DNA of 64,000 bases from JAXMAO01 sp046350375 (GCA_046350375.1 JAXMAO010000003.1:248001-312000); one strand, 5' to 3'. Positions 19,624 through 29,234 are shown, counted from the first letter of the stretch. The notes: generated by a model not told the origin, from the letters alone. Program-made: numbers and translations.

Positions 19624-20637
19624 GTGCTCAATCGGCGTGACTTTTTGAAATCTGCCGCCGGCGCGGCCGCCCTGGGCGGCGTTGCGGGCTGCCGACCGGG
19701 TGGCGGGGCGTCGCCGGCGCAGACGCCCGGCCGCGTGTTCATCGGCTCTGCGGCGAGCTACGACGCCGATCTGTCCGCCATCATTTCGGCCGGCCTGCAG
19801 GCCTTCCCCGATTTCGACGTGCAGGGCAAGACGGTCCTGCTGAAGCCCAACCTGGTCGAGACCACCACCAGCGATCGGCCGATCAACACCCACCCGGCGG
19901 TGATCGTGGCGGCCGCCGAGTCTCTGCGGCGTGCCGGGGCGCGGGCGGTGATCGTCGGCGACGGACCGGGTCATCGGCGCGATGCCGAGCTGGTGCTGGC
20001 GCAATCGGGCCTGGGCCGGGCGCTGCACGAGGCGCGGTTGCCGTTCGTCGATCTCAACCACGACGAAGTGGTGCCGGTCGCCAACCTGGGCAGCCAGACG
20101 CGCCTGAAGACGCTGTACTTCCCGCGGACAGTGCTGGCCGCCGACGTGGTCGTCTCGCTCGCCAAGCTCAAGACGCACCACTGGGCCGGCGTGACGCTCA
20201 GCCTCAAGAACTGCTTCGGCCTGATGCCCGGCCTCGTGTACGGCTGGCCCAAGAACATCCTGCACTGGGAGGGGATCGAGCACTCGATCGTCGACATCGT
20301 CTCGACCATAAAGCCACAATTCGGGATCGTGGACGGCGTCATCGGCATGGAAGGCGACGGCCCGCTCATGGGCAGCGCCAAGCCGGTCGGCGTCATTGCT
20401 CTCGGCGACCGGCTCGCCAGCCTCGATGCCACCTGCGCCGCGCTCATGGGGCTGCGCCCGGAGCGGATCGGCTACATCCAGTGGCTGGCCGAGCGCGGCT
20501 TCGGGGCGGGCGTGGCGTCGGCCATCGAGCAGCGCGGCGAGCGACTCGCGCGGTTTCGCACGCCGTTCGCGGTGTTGCCGCAGTTTGCCTCGCTCTGTGA
20601 CGCGGCACAGCCTGCATTGGGTAACACCTCCGATTGA
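19624..20637 (+). CDS. DUF362 domain protein with Tat signal
   Basis: 337 residues from a GTG at 19624, with AAAGG just upstream. The N-terminus is a twin-arginine signal (NRRDFLKSAAGAAALGG) with a Cys at the end of the hydrophobic stretch, so it may be a Tat-exported lipoprotein. The rest is a DUF362 domain: KTVLLKPNLVE, THPAVIVAAAESLRRAGA, IVGDGPG, VVSLAKLKTHHWAGVTLSLKN. No ferredoxin-type Cys cluster is visible, unlike some DUF362 proteins. Biochemistry is unknown. It shares an operon with the toroid protein upstream. Confidence 0.85.
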   Translation: MLNRRDFLKSAAGAAALGGVAGCRPGGGASPAQTPGRVFIGSAASYDADLSAIISAGLQAFPDFDVQGKTVLLKPNLVETTTSDRPINTHPAVIVAAAESLRRAGARAVIVGDGPGHRRDAELVLAQSGLGRALHEARLPFVDLNHDEVVPVANLGSQTRLKTLYFPRTVLAADVVVSLAKLKTHHWAGVTLSLKNCFGLMPGLVYGWPKNILHWEGIEHSIVDIVSTIKPQFGIVDGVIGMEGDGPLMGSAKPVGVIALGDRLASLDATCAALMGLRPERIGYIQWLAERGFGAGVASAIEQRGERLARFRTPFAVLPQFASLCDAAQPALGNTSD

Positions 20638-20663
20638 CGGGATTGGGTCGAATCGCGTATTAT
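20634..20663 (+). promoter_or_regulatory. Candidate sigma70-type promoter
   Basis: TTGACG (20634-20639) and TATTAT (20658-20663) are separated by 18 bases. This is close to the bacterial housekeeping consensus and unusual in such GC-rich DNA. It overlaps the stop of the DUF362 gene and lies 70 bases before the start of the next secreted protein gene. Confidence 0.5.
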
Positions 20664-20732
20664 GAAGTTAGGATTCGCGTTGGCCGACCGCGAACCATCC
20701 AGTCTCAGTCCTTTTTGGGGAGGATCCCGCTC

Positions 20733-21896
20733 ATGCATTGTTCTCGCCGCGCGATTCGCGCCGCGGTTCTGGTCTGCTCGCTGACATTGGCGTCGGCGGC
20801 GCAGGCCAGTTTCCATTTCATGCAGACCGAGCAGGTGGTTGGCGGCGTGAGCGGCGACGTCTCGGCCCAGGCGATTCAGTTCCGCATGCGGCTGACGTTC
20901 CAGAACCAGCTTCAGAACGGCCGCTACATCGTTCGTGATGGCTCCGGGGCCAACCCGATTCTGCTCGCGGCGCCGGCCGGGCCGGTTCCCAACCAGGGCG
21001 TCGGCGTGCGCGTGCTTTTCGCGACGCCGGGCTTCGCCGCGCACACCTCGCCGCCCGCCGTGCCCGACTACACCATGAACGCGATTCCGCCCGCCTACCT
21101 GGCCAAGGGTTCGCTCACATTCGAAGACGCCATCGGCACCATCTACTGGCGGCTGAGCTGGGGCGGCGCAGCCTACACCGGCCCAGGCGCCGGCAGCACC
21201 ACCAATGACGCCGACGGCAACTTCAGTCCGCCGTTCGGTTCGGGCCTGCCGTTCACGTCACTGCAGGCGCTGCTCTTCGGCGGCGCTGCAGGGGCCATGA
21301 GCACCAACAACCTCGCGGACTACAGCGTCACCGGCGGCGCGGCCGTCTTCCGCAACAACGCCGGCACCGCCTTCACGCTCATTCCGCCGCCGCCGACCCA
21401 CCTGACGCTCGGGGCGATCCTCAGCCCGCAAACCGTCGGCAGCGCGTTCAACGTTTTGGTCGAGTCCCGCGATGCCTCGAACAACCTCGCCAACGTCGCC
21501 GCCAACACCAACGTTTCGCTCTCGGCCACCGGTGGCGCCAGCGCGGCGCTCGGCGGCACCACCGCCGGAACCATCTCCGCCGGCAGCAGCTCGACCACGA
21601 TCGTCGGCGTCACCTACTCCGTCGCCGAAACCATTACCGTCACCGCCACGCGCACCGCGGGCGATGTGCTCGCCGCCGGAACCTCCAACTCCGTGCTCTT
21701 CATCCCCGCGTGTGTCCTGCGCGGCGACCTGGACGGCAATGGCCAGCGCAACGGCGACGACGTGAACCTCTTCACCGGCTGCTACATCAATAACACGCCG
21801 CTGCTGGCCGCCTGCGGCTGTGCCGATGAGAACGCCGATGGCGCGTTCACGCCGTCCGACATCACCACGTTCGTGGGGCAGCTGCTCTCGCCGTGA
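20733..21896 (+). CDS. Secreted protein with Ig-like region and dockerin-like tail
   Basis: 387 residues from the ATG at 20733, preceded by GGGGAGGA. A signal peptide (AIRAAVLVCSLTLASAAQA) is followed by a beta-rich domain starting FHFMQTEQVVGGVSGD, which resembles other planctomycete exported proteins. Next come a Pro-rich hinge, a big-2-like / invasin-like Ig segment (residues about 245-345), and a C-terminal pair of EF-hand loops (GDLDGNGQRNGDD, DENADGAFTPSD). Its product is predicted to be exported. A candidate promoter lies directly upstream. The stop overlaps the next gene by 4 bases. Confidence 0.78.
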   Translation: MHCSRRAIRAAVLVCSLTLASAAQASFHFMQTEQVVGGVSGDVSAQAIQFRMRLTFQNQLQNGRYIVRDGSGANPILLAAPAGPVPNQGVGVRVLFATPGFAAHTSPPAVPDYTMNAIPPAYLAKGSLTFEDAIGTIYWRLSWGGAAYTGPGAGSTTNDADGNFSPPFGSGLPFTSLQALLFGGAAGAMSTNNLADYSVTGGAAVFRNNAGTAFTLIPPPPTHLTLGAILSPQTVGSAFNVLVESRDASNNLANVAANTNVSLSATGGASAALGGTTAGTISAGSSSTTIVGVTYSVAETITVTATRTAGDVLAAGTSNSVLFIPACVLRGDLDGNGQRNGDDVNLFTGCYINNTPLLAACGCADENADGAFTPSDITTFVGQLLSP

Positions 21897-22963
21897 ACCC
21901 GTCGACCGCGTGCGCTCGGTCCACCCCTCCGGGCCAGTCGGGCGCAGGCGATGGTCGCTCGGTTGACAGTCGTCGGCGCCGATCGGCCCGGGTCCGGCAA
22001 CCGTTGCTACTACTGCTGCTGTTGTTGGCGCACACCGCGTCGGCCGGCGCGCACGAATTCGCTTTGCAAGTCGCCTGCGACAACGGCGCCGCGCCGCGCC
22101 TCGTCGCCAGCCTGTCGACCCGCGGCCCGCGCGCCTGCGCGCTGCTGCTGCCGGGCGACGACCAGTTCCTCGGCCGCTTCATCCACGACCAGCCGCGCGT
22201 CGCAACGCTGCGTGCCGACGCACCCAGCGGCGTCCTCTGCCGACTGCCCGCGGCGCACCTGGTCGGCATTCGCCGCGTGCGCGCCGACGCCGGGCTGTCG
22301 TTTTTCGAGCCCAGCTCGTTTCGACCGGTCCTTGCAAACGACGGCGACCTGTTCGAGTTCTTCCACGATGAGCGCGGCGACTTTGACTTCCAGCTCCTCA
22401 CGGCGGCCGATCGGCCGGGGCGCTTTTCGGCCGCGCTCCAATTCGTCGACCGGTCCGGCATGTTGCCAGATTCCGAGCCGGTCGAGCTCTGCTTCGAGAC
22501 GGCGCTCGCCGAGCCGGCAGTTCGTTACGCCTGTCCGATGCGCTGCGAAGGTGAGCGGACCTACGACCGCCCCGGTCGCTGCCCGGTCTGCCGCATGGCG
22601 CTGGCCGACCCCGCCGCCCATCAGGATCATCGCCCGCGCCACGGCGGCACGTTCTTCATGGCGCCCGACGGCGTGCATCACCTCGAAGGGGTCGCGACGG
22701 GGCAGGGTGAGTTTCGCGTCTATTTCTACGATGAGTACACCCGCCCGGTCGGCGCGGGCCAATTCGCCGCTCGCGGCAGCGCATGGACGCCGGGCTCGGC
22801 CGATCCGCAGCGGCTGGCGCTGGTTCCCGCGCGCGGCGACGAATATCAGGCCGCGCCGATCGCCGTCGCCAGCGGCGAGGTGCGCGTCCGGCTGTGGGTC
22901 GACTTCGCCGACGGCAGCGGCCCGCAGCCATTCGACTTCGACTTTCAAATGCCGCCGCGCTGA
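21893..22963 (+). CDS. Exported protein with heavy-metal-binding domain
   Basis: 356 residues. The GTG at 21893 overlaps the stop of the previous gene as GTGA. An Arg-rich N-region precedes a leucine-rich signal segment (QPLLLLLLLLAHTASAGAHE). In the middle, YACPMRCEGERTYDRPGRCPVCRMAL is a variant of the small heavy-metal-binding domain (CPMHP...PGxCPxCGM) found in copper and cation efflux proteins, here with RCEG in place of the usual HP. The flanking parts are beta-rich and match no family I recognise. Likely periplasmic, with a possible metal-binding role. Confidence 0.7.
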   Translation: MNPSTACARSTPPGQSGAGDGRSVDSRRRRSARVRQPLLLLLLLLAHTASAGAHEFALQVACDNGAAPRLVASLSTRGPRACALLLPGDDQFLGRFIHDQPRVATLRADAPSGVLCRLPAAHLVGIRRVRADAGLSFFEPSSFRPVLANDGDLFEFFHDERGDFDFQLLTAADRPGRFSAALQFVDRSGMLPDSEPVELCFETALAEPAVRYACPMRCEGERTYDRPGRCPVCRMALADPAAHQDHRPRHGGTFFMAPDGVHHLEGVATGQGEFRVYFYDEYTRPVGAGQFAARGSAWTPGSADPQRLALVPARGDEYQAAPIAVASGEVRVRLWVDFADGSGPQPFDFDFQMPPR

Positions 22964-23062
22964 ACCGCGCGGGCCGACAAATCACAGGCCGCGGCAGGCG
23001 CCCGCGCGCGATCGGCAGATTTCCTTGGTCTGCCCACGTCGCAGAACTAGAATGGCGCGACC

Positions 23063-24361
23063 ATGAACACATCGCGCCGCGCCACGGTCTTTTCAATTTG
23101 CCTCCTCGCAATCACGCTCGCCGCCGCAGCGCGGGCCGAGGACGCGCCGCGCGGCCGCGGCAGCCTGCGCTACGACGCACAGCGCGGCGAGTGGATCGAA
23201 GTCGCCGTCGCCGAGCCGGGCACGCCCGCGGGCGATCTCCAGCTCGCGCAGGAGCGCATGGCCCAGCGCGACTACGCCGCAGCACGCAAATCCATCGCCG
23301 CATGGTTGAAGGCCTGCCCCGACGATGCCCTGCGGCCCGACGCATTGCTGACCGCCGGCGACATCGAGCTGCACGCCGCCGACGCCGGCCAGCGCGCCGA
23401 CGTGTGGCGCGCGCACGAGCAGTACGAGGAAATCCTCAACGCCCACGCCGGCGCGGCCGCCTTCGACAAGGCGCTGCGGCGCGAACTGCTCGTGGCCGAG
23501 ATGTTTCTCTTCAAGGGTCACAAGCGCCCCATCCTGCGCGGCATGCTGCGCGTCTCGGCCGAGGACGAGGCGCTCACCATCCTCGACCGGCTCATCAACG
23601 AGCGCGCCCCGGGCACGCTCATCGCCGAGGCGGCGCTGCTCATGCAGGCCGACTATCACTACCAGCATGGCGAGTTCGAGGCGGCCGAGAAGGCCTATGC
23701 ACGGCTGTCGACCGACTTTCCGCGCGGCCGCCACCTGCGGCTTGCCATGCAGCGCTCGGCCGACGCGGCGCTGGCCGGGTTTGCCGGCGTGAACTTCGAC
23801 GACGCCCCGCTGCTCGAGGCCGAGGAGCGCTACCGGCAGTATGCCGAGCGCTACGAGCAGGCCGCCCGCGAGGAAGGCGTCGCGAACCAGCTCGCCCGCA
23901 TCCGCGACAGCCGGGCCCAGAAGGAATACACCATCGGGCAGTACTACGACCGCGCCCGCCAGCCGCGCGCCGCGGCGTTTTACTATCGCTCGGTCGTCAA
24001 GAACTGGCCCGACACGCCGTGGGCCAACCTGGCGCAGCAGCGCCTCGACGTGGTCGCGCCCGGCCAGGCCGCGCCGCCGCTGTCGCCGAGCGGCGCTGCT
24101 CCCGCGAGCGAAGTGTCGCCGCCGCCCGTCGGCGAGGCGCCGGCCAGCGCTCCGCGCGCCGCGGCGATCCCCGCCTCTGCGCCGCCGACGCCCGGCACGA
24201 TCGAGACGATTCAGCCGGTCGAGACGACCGGCGGCAGCCCCGCCCCTGCCCCCAGTCCGGCCGCGCCCGCAGCCCCACCGGCTCCGGCCACGCCCGCGCC
24301 GGCTCCGACTGGCTCATCGAGCGCAGACGAGCCGGAAGTCATTCAGCCGGTCGAGCCGTAG
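23063..24361 (+). CDS. Exported TPR-repeat protein (BamD/YbgF-like)
   Basis: 432 residues with a signal peptide (VFSICLLAITLAAAARAED) and a chain of helical hairpins with TPR character (AQERMAQRDYAAARKSIAAWL, EAALLMQADYHYQHGEFEAAEKAYARLSTDFP, IGQYYDRARQPRAAAFYYRSVV). The last of these resembles the BamD outer-membrane assembly lipoprotein repeats. No lipobox Cys is seen, so it is not a standard BamD. The final 90 residues are Pro/Ala/Thr-rich, with IETIQPVE repeated as EVIQPVE. It ends convergently, 22 bases from the hydantoinase gene. Confidence 0.7.
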   Translation: MNTSRRATVFSICLLAITLAAAARAEDAPRGRGSLRYDAQRGEWIEVAVAEPGTPAGDLQLAQERMAQRDYAAARKSIAAWLKACPDDALRPDALLTAGDIELHAADAGQRADVWRAHEQYEEILNAHAGAAAFDKALRRELLVAEMFLFKGHKRPILRGMLRVSAEDEALTILDRLINERAPGTLIAEAALLMQADYHYQHGEFEAAEKAYARLSTDFPRGRHLRLAMQRSADAALAGFAGVNFDDAPLLEAEERYRQYAERYEQAAREEGVANQLARIRDSRAQKEYTIGQYYDRARQPRAAAFYYRSVVKNWPDTPWANLAQQRLDVVAPGQAAPPLSPSGAAPASEVSPPPVGEAPASAPRAAAIPASAPPTPGTIETIQPVETTGGSPAPAPSPAAPAAPPAPATPAPAPTGSSSADEPEVIQPVEP

Positions 24362-24383
24362 CGCCCGATTCCTCGCGCCCGCG

Positions 24384-26378
24384 CTACGACGCGCCGCGCG
24401 TCACGCGCAGGTGCCCTTCCGGCTCCACGCGCGCCCGCCAGCTCGGCGGAACGAGCAGCGTCGCGTGATCCTCGACGACAATCGCGGGCCCGGCGACGCA
24501 GTGCCCCGCTTGCAACTGGTCGCGGCTGACAATCGCCGTTCGCTGCGGCCGATCGAACTGCACCTCGGCCCACTCGGCGACCGGCGGCTCGACCGCCGTG
24601 GCGGGCGCAAGCGGCCGCGGCGGAATCGGCTGCGTCGCCACGACCGAGCGGACGCGCGCCGTCACCACCTCGACTGGCTCGGTTGCGTCCGACGTGCCGA
24701 ACAGCCGCTGGTGGGCCGCGTGAAACGGCGCCGCCAGCCGTACCGCGTCGGTCTGCGATTGCAGCGGCACGGTGATTTCGTGCGCCTGCCCGACGTAGCG
24801 CACGTCAACCAGTCGCTCGCACACCGCGTCGTCGATGTCGTGCCCGTCGCGAACCAGCCGATCGGCAACCAGGTCCATCAGCTCGCCGAATACGGCCTGC
24901 AGCCGGCGCAGGTCGAGCACGCCGTCCAGGGGCAGCGACCGCGCCGCGTCGTACAGGCTGTCCGCCAGGACCATTCCGCTGGCCGAGAGAATGCCGGGAT
25001 CGGGCGGAACCAGCACTCCGGGCAGTCCGAGCGATTCGGCCAGCGCGACCGCGTGCAGCCCGCCCGCGCCGCCGAACGAGAGCAGCCAGTAATCGGCCGG
25101 GTCGTGCCCGCACCGGCTGCTGACGACCTGCAGCGCGTGCTCCATGCCGGCGTTGCCGACGTCGATCACACTGCGCGCGGCCGCCGCGAGGTCGCAGCCC
25201 ATCGCCGCGGCGAGCGGCGCCAGCGCGACGTTTGCGCGCTGCAGGTCAAGCCGCATCGCTCCGCCCAGAAAGCGGTCAGGCCGCAATCGGCCGAGCACCA
25301 GGTTGGCATCGGTGATGGTCGGGCGCGTTCCGCGCCCGTAGCAGGCCGGGCCGGGAATGGCTCCGGCTGACTCTGGGCCGACCGCCAGCGCGCCGGCCAG
25401 GTCGACCGACGCGATCGAGCCGCCGCCGCGCCCCACGGTGTGGATGGCGATCTGCGGGGCGCGGATCGGCCAGCCGTCGAGCGCGCTCTGCGCGGAAAAC
25501 GGCAGTCTGTCGTCGAGCAGCGCCACGTCGGTGCTGGTGCCGCCCATGTCATAGGAGAGCACGCGCGGGATGCCGGCCTGGCGCGCGGCTCGCAGCGCGG
25601 CGATCGCTCCGCCCGCCGGCCCGGACAGCACCGTCTGAACCGGGAACCGCGCCGCGTGCGGAACGGCTGCCTGGCCGCCGGAAGATTGCATGATCCGCAC
25701 GCTCGCCGCGCCCGCGCCGCGCGCGGCGCCCTCCAGGTGGGCGCAGAATCGCTGCATGGGGCCGGTGACGAATGCGTTGACGACCGTCGTCGATGCGCGC
25801 TCGAACTCGCGAAATTCCGGCGCGACCGCGCTCGACAGACAGATCCGCAGGCCGGCGGCCTCGGCGGCGCGGGCGAACTGGAGCTCGTGTCGCGGATTCA
25901 GGTGGGCAAACAGCAGGCAGACCGCCACCGTCTCGACGCCGCGCCCGGCAAGCTCGCGCGCCAGCGCGTCGCACTCCGCGTCCGACAGGGGCGACAGCAC
26001 GGCCCCGTCGGCCGCGACGCGCTCGGAAAGCTCGCAGCAGTCTTCACGCGCCGCCAGCGGGCGCGGCTTCTGCACCGACCAGTCGTACAGCGCCGGGCGA
26101 TCCTGCCGGCCGATGTGCAGCAGGTCGCGAAACCCGGCCGTCGCCACGAACGCCACGCGGTCGCCGCGCCGCTCCAGCAAGGCGTTGGTCGCCACCGTCG
26201 TCCCCACCACCAGCGAATACTGCGGCGGCAGGCGCAGCCGTTCCAGCCCGTCGGCGATCGCGCGGGTGTAATCATCAGGCGTGGTCGGCAGCTTGACGCG
26301 CCGCCAGCTCTCGCCGTCCCAGGCGCACAAGTCCGTGAAGGTCCCGCCGACGTCGACGCCCACGCGAATGGCGTTCAT
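24384..26378 (-). CDS. hyuA: Hydantoinase/oxoprolinase A-type subunit
   Basis: 664 residues, beginning at the ATG at 26378 so that the actin-like nucleotide-binding motif VGVDVGGTFTDL is at the N-terminus. Further signatures are VVGTTVATNALLERRG, DMGGTSTDVAL, GRGGGSIA and SFGGAGGLHAVALA. The family performs ATP-dependent hydrolysis of cyclic imides (N-methylhydantoin, 5-oxoproline) or carboxylates ketones, normally with a HyuB partner. No HyuB gene lies on either side here: the neighbours are a TPR protein and a membrane protein, both on the other strand. It may act alone, or the partner lies elsewhere. The substrate is unknown. Confidence 0.88.
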   Translation of the reverse strand: MNAIRVGVDVGGTFTDLCAWDGESWRRVKLPTTPDDYTRAIADGLERLRLPPQYSLVVGTTVATNALLERRGDRVAFVATAGFRDLLHIGRQDRPALYDWSVQKPRPLAAREDCCELSERVAADGAVLSPLSDAECDALARELAGRGVETVAVCLLFAHLNPRHELQFARAAEAAGLRICLSSAVAPEFREFERASTTVVNAFVTGPMQRFCAHLEGAARGAGAASVRIMQSSGGQAAVPHAARFPVQTVLSGPAGGAIAALRAARQAGIPRVLSYDMGGTSTDVALLDDRLPFSAQSALDGWPIRAPQIAIHTVGRGGGSIASVDLAGALAVGPESAGAIPGPACYGRGTRPTITDANLVLGRLRPDRFLGGAMRLDLQRANVALAPLAAAMGCDLAAAARSVIDVGNAGMEHALQVVSSRCGHDPADYWLLSFGGAGGLHAVALAESLGLPGVLVPPDPGILSASGMVLADSLYDAARSLPLDGVLDLRRLQAVFGELMDLVADRLVRDGHDIDDAVCERLVDVRYVGQAHEITVPLQSQTDAVRLAAPFHAAHQRLFGTSDATEPVEVVTARVRSVVATQPIPPRPLAPATAVEPPVAEWAEVQFDRPQRTAIVSRDQLQAGHCVAGPAIVVEDHATLLVPPSWRARVEPEGHLRVTRGAS

Positions 26379-26467
26379 TCCGGCCAGCGTAGGGCGCGGC
26401 CCGGCGCTTGGCGAGTGGCGCGCCATCGGCGATAGTGGGTCGCGCCGCCGGTCCGCCGGGCGGCCCG

Positions 26468-28066
26468 ATGATGTCCGACGCCCCGACGATTGCTCTGACC
26501 GCCGCGCCCGCCGACGCGCCGCGCGACGTACGCCTGGCCGCGGCGATCGTGCTCGCCGGCCTGGCGGCGGCCATCGGCTGCGGACTGGCATCCGACGGGC
26601 TGCATCACTTCGATGACCTGACTCACTTCCTCATGGCGCGCTGGTCTAGCCGCTTCCCGCGCTACCTGCTCAACGACTGGGGCCGCCCCGGCTTCACCGC
26701 GCTCTACGCCCTGCCGGCGCAGCTCGGCTGGCCTGCGGCGCGGCTCTTTTCGGCGGGGCTGTCGGCCGTCGCGGCCTGGGGCGCGTTTCGCATCGCCCAG
26801 CGACTCGGGCTGGCGCGGCCGTGGCTGGCGGCAATGGTCTGCTGGGTGCAGCCGCTGTTTTTCGAGCTGTCGCTGACCACGCTGACCGAAACGGCGCTCG
26901 CCTTCTACCTGACCGCGGCGACCTGGTTGGCGCTGCGCGGGCGCTGGTCGCTCTCGGCCGCGGTGCTCTCGATCGGCTTCGTCACGCGGCACGAGGCGAT
27001 CGTCTTCCTGCCGGTGTGGGTGGTGTGCGCCTGGCAATGCCGCGTGCCGTTGTGGCGACTGTGGCCGGCCGCCTGGGCGGTCGCGTGCGTGAACGGGCTG
27101 GCCCACGCGCTCGGACAGCCGACCGCGATCGGACGCTGGTTCGCGCCGCACCCCACGTCGCAATATGGACACAGCGGCTGGTTGACGTTTCTCTGTCGCT
27201 CGATGGAAGCCTGGGGACCGGCCGGCGCGGCGGCCGGACTGGCCGGGCTGGCGCCGCTGTGGCGCCGCGCCGGTGGCGGCCTGGTCGCCGGCTCGGTGCT
27301 CGTCTATCTCGCCGCGCAGACGGCGATCCGCGCCCTGGGGCTGTTCGACTCGGGCGGCTATCCGCGGTTTCTGGTGCCGGTCGCGCCGCTGCTGGCCGTC
27401 TGTGCGACCGCGGCGGTGGGCGAGCTGCTGGCGCGCGAGACCGCGCGGCGCCGCATCGCCGGCGCTGCCGTGGCGCTGGCGTTTGCGCTGCTCTGGCTGG
27501 CGATGGAGATTCAGCTCGGCCGGCCCGAAACGCCCGCCTATCTGCCGCAGGTGCATGCCGCCAAGTGGGCCGTGCGGGGATCCGCCATGCTGTTCGTCAT
27601 GCTCGGCCTGGCGGCACTGGCGACCGCGCCCGACGGCCGGGCGACGCGCCGCCTAACGTCGTGCATGGTGGCGGCGCTGGCCACGCTGGGCGCGATCACC
27701 GCCGGCTATCTCATCCGCCCGCTGCGTGTCGGGCCAGGCGAACGCGTCGTCGATCAGGCCATCGCCTGGCTCGACGACCACGGACTCCACGATCGGCCAT
27801 TCGAGTCCGCCCACGTCTACGCAGAATTCCGGCGCGGGGCCATCTGCGACCCGCGCCAGCCGCCGCTGCGAGACCGGCTGGCGGCCGCGCCCAACGGCAC
27901 GATCCTGATGTGGGACCGGCAGTTCGCCGCGTCGGCCGACCATGGGCTGCCGCTCGGCGACGTGCAGGATCACCCCGGCTGGCGCCGGCTGTTCTCCGGC
28001 GACCCGCTGCCGTATCAGACCGAGCCGCAGGTGCGCCTGTTCGAGAAGGTCGGCCCCTGGCCGTAA
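26468..28066 (+). CDS. Polytopic membrane protein, glycosyltransferase-39-like
   Basis: 532 residues from the ATG at 26468, or 26471. Roughly 10-12 hydrophobic helices follow an N-terminal segment containing HHFDDLTHFLMARW, which resembles the first periplasmic loop (with acidic residues) of the ArnT/PMT-type lipid-linked sugar transferases. A charged C-terminal domain (residues about 430-532) carries WLDDHGLHDRPFES and WDRQFAAS. The fold assignment is by topology and the Asp-containing loop only. It diverges from hyuA across an 89-base gap and converges on the cytochrome gene. Confidence 0.65.
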   Translation: MMSDAPTIALTAAPADAPRDVRLAAAIVLAGLAAAIGCGLASDGLHHFDDLTHFLMARWSSRFPRYLLNDWGRPGFTALYALPAQLGWPAARLFSAGLSAVAAWGAFRIAQRLGLARPWLAAMVCWVQPLFFELSLTTLTETALAFYLTAATWLALRGRWSLSAAVLSIGFVTRHEAIVFLPVWVVCAWQCRVPLWRLWPAAWAVACVNGLAHALGQPTAIGRWFAPHPTSQYGHSGWLTFLCRSMEAWGPAGAAAGLAGLAPLWRRAGGGLVAGSVLVYLAAQTAIRALGLFDSGGYPRFLVPVAPLLAVCATAAVGELLARETARRRIAGAAVALAFALLWLAMEIQLGRPETPAYLPQVHAAKWAVRGSAMLFVMLGLAALATAPDGRATRRLTSCMVAALATLGAITAGYLIRPLRVGPGERVVDQAIAWLDDHGLHDRPFESAHVYAEFRRGAICDPRQPPLRDRLAAAPNGTILMWDRQFAASADHGLPLGDVQDHPGWRRLFSGDPLPYQTEPQVRLFEKVGPWP

Positions 28067-28082
28067 GCCGGCGCGGCGCAGC

Positions 28083-28523
28083 CTAGCGCCGCTTCTTGCG
28101 GAACTCGTCGTGACAGCTCTTGCAGGTCGCGGCGATCTCCGAGACGCCTTTCTTGGCGGCGTCGGCATCGGCCTGGCGCGGCTTTATCTGCTCGGCCACC
28201 GCGATGCAGGCGTCCACCATTTTGCCGGATAGCTCGGCGTAGCGCGGCGTGCGGGCGTGCTGGCGATTGACGTTGGCCAGCTCGGCCAGCAGCCAGGCCG
28301 ACGAGCGCGCGTCGCGCCACTTCGACCCCAGGACGGCCGCCTTGAGCGACTTGAACGCCATTTCCTGGCCTTCCATGAGGTGCTCGACCGTCGCCACCGG
28401 CTTGAACGGCACGGGCGCCACGGTCGGCTCCGGCTCGGCCCGCAGTGCCGCCGCCGTCAGTGCCAGCGCGCCGCTGCCCACCAGTGCGGCCTTGAGTACG
28501 AGGGCTCGTGTATCACGCAGCAT
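28083..28523 (-). CDS. Cytochrome c, class II-like
   Basis: 146 residues from the ATG at 28523, preceded by GGAGA. After a signal peptide (ALVLKAALVGSGALALTAAALRA) comes a four-helix-bundle-like domain. The haem-binding CKSCH motif is only about 12 residues from the C-terminus (CKSCHDEFRKKRR), the arrangement of cytochrome c' and related class II cytochromes. It should be periplasmic. The redox partner is not evident from the neighbours. Confidence 0.82.
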   Translation of the reverse strand: MLRDTRALVLKAALVGSGALALTAAALRAEPEPTVAPVPFKPVATVEHLMEGQEMAFKSLKAAVLGSKWRDARSSAWLLAELANVNRQHARTPRYAELSGKMVDACIAVAEQIKPRQADADAAKKGVSEIAATCKSCHDEFRKKRR

Positions 28524-28614
28524 TACTTTTCTCCACGTGTCGGGACTGTGAACCCCGGTCTCATTCTTCACGCCCGCGCCAAGTCGTCAAGTTGACGACG
28601 CCGCGTGGCGCGAT

Positions 28615-29205
28615 ATGAAGTCGGTCATGTGGCGTTGGGCGCTGGGCGCGGCGGCAGCATTCGGCGGACTGGTCGTGGCGATTGAGCTGCGCCGGACGCG
28701 CCGCGCCGCGCGACAATTCCGCGCCGCGCTGCGCCGCTGGCGCGAGACTCCCCCGGATGCCCGCCGCACCGAGTTCATCGCCGCCACCGCCGCCGGACGC
28801 GGGGCCGCCGCCGACTGGTACCTGCTCGGCTGCGCGCGGCTCGGGGCGGGCGAACTGGCGGCGGCGGCACGCGATTTCGGCATGGCGTATCACCACGACC
28901 CGCGCATCGTCTCGGCCGCGCTGCTGACGTTTGCCTGCCTCAAGGCGGCCGCAAGACCCTCCGGCCCGGCGGCCTGGCTGATGGAATTCTGCCGCACCTG
29001 GGAAGAAATGAAACGGCCCGAGATCGGACAGCTCCCGGTGGAGGCCGAACTGTTCGCGGCGATCGCGCGGCGCCCAGCGCCGGACAGGCTCTCGCCACTC
29101 GGCCGCGCCGCCTGGCTGCTCGCGCCGCCCGACGAGGCGGAGTTTCTCTCCGCGACGCTGGCCGACGCCGGGCCCGCCTGGATGGCTCCACTGCGACGCG
29201 ACTGA
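28615..29205 (+). CDS. Small TPR-like membrane-anchored protein
   Basis: 196 residues with an N-terminal transmembrane segment (WALGAAAAFGGLVVAIEL) followed by an Arg-rich stretch and a helical-repeat region (DWYLLGCARLGAGELAAAARDFGMAYHHDP). I do not recognise a named family. The start could be the ATG at 28615 or 28627. It diverges from the cytochrome gene and converges on the next gene. Confidence 0.6.
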   Translation: MKSVMWRWALGAAAAFGGLVVAIELRRTRRAARQFRAALRRWRETPPDARRTEFIAATAAGRGAAADWYLLGCARLGAGELAAAARDFGMAYHHDPRIVSAALLTFACLKAAARPSGPAAWLMEFCRTWEEMKRPEIGQLPVEAELFAAIARRPAPDRLSPLGRAAWLLAPPDEAEFLSATLADAGPAWMAPLRRD

Positions 29206-29234
29206 GCGCGCGGCTCAAACAGGCCCGCCGCACC

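Noticed and set aside
18646..20319. Minus-strand frame of 557 codons
   Set aside because: Antisense to the toroid and DUF362 genes, which have strong family signatures and a Tat signal.
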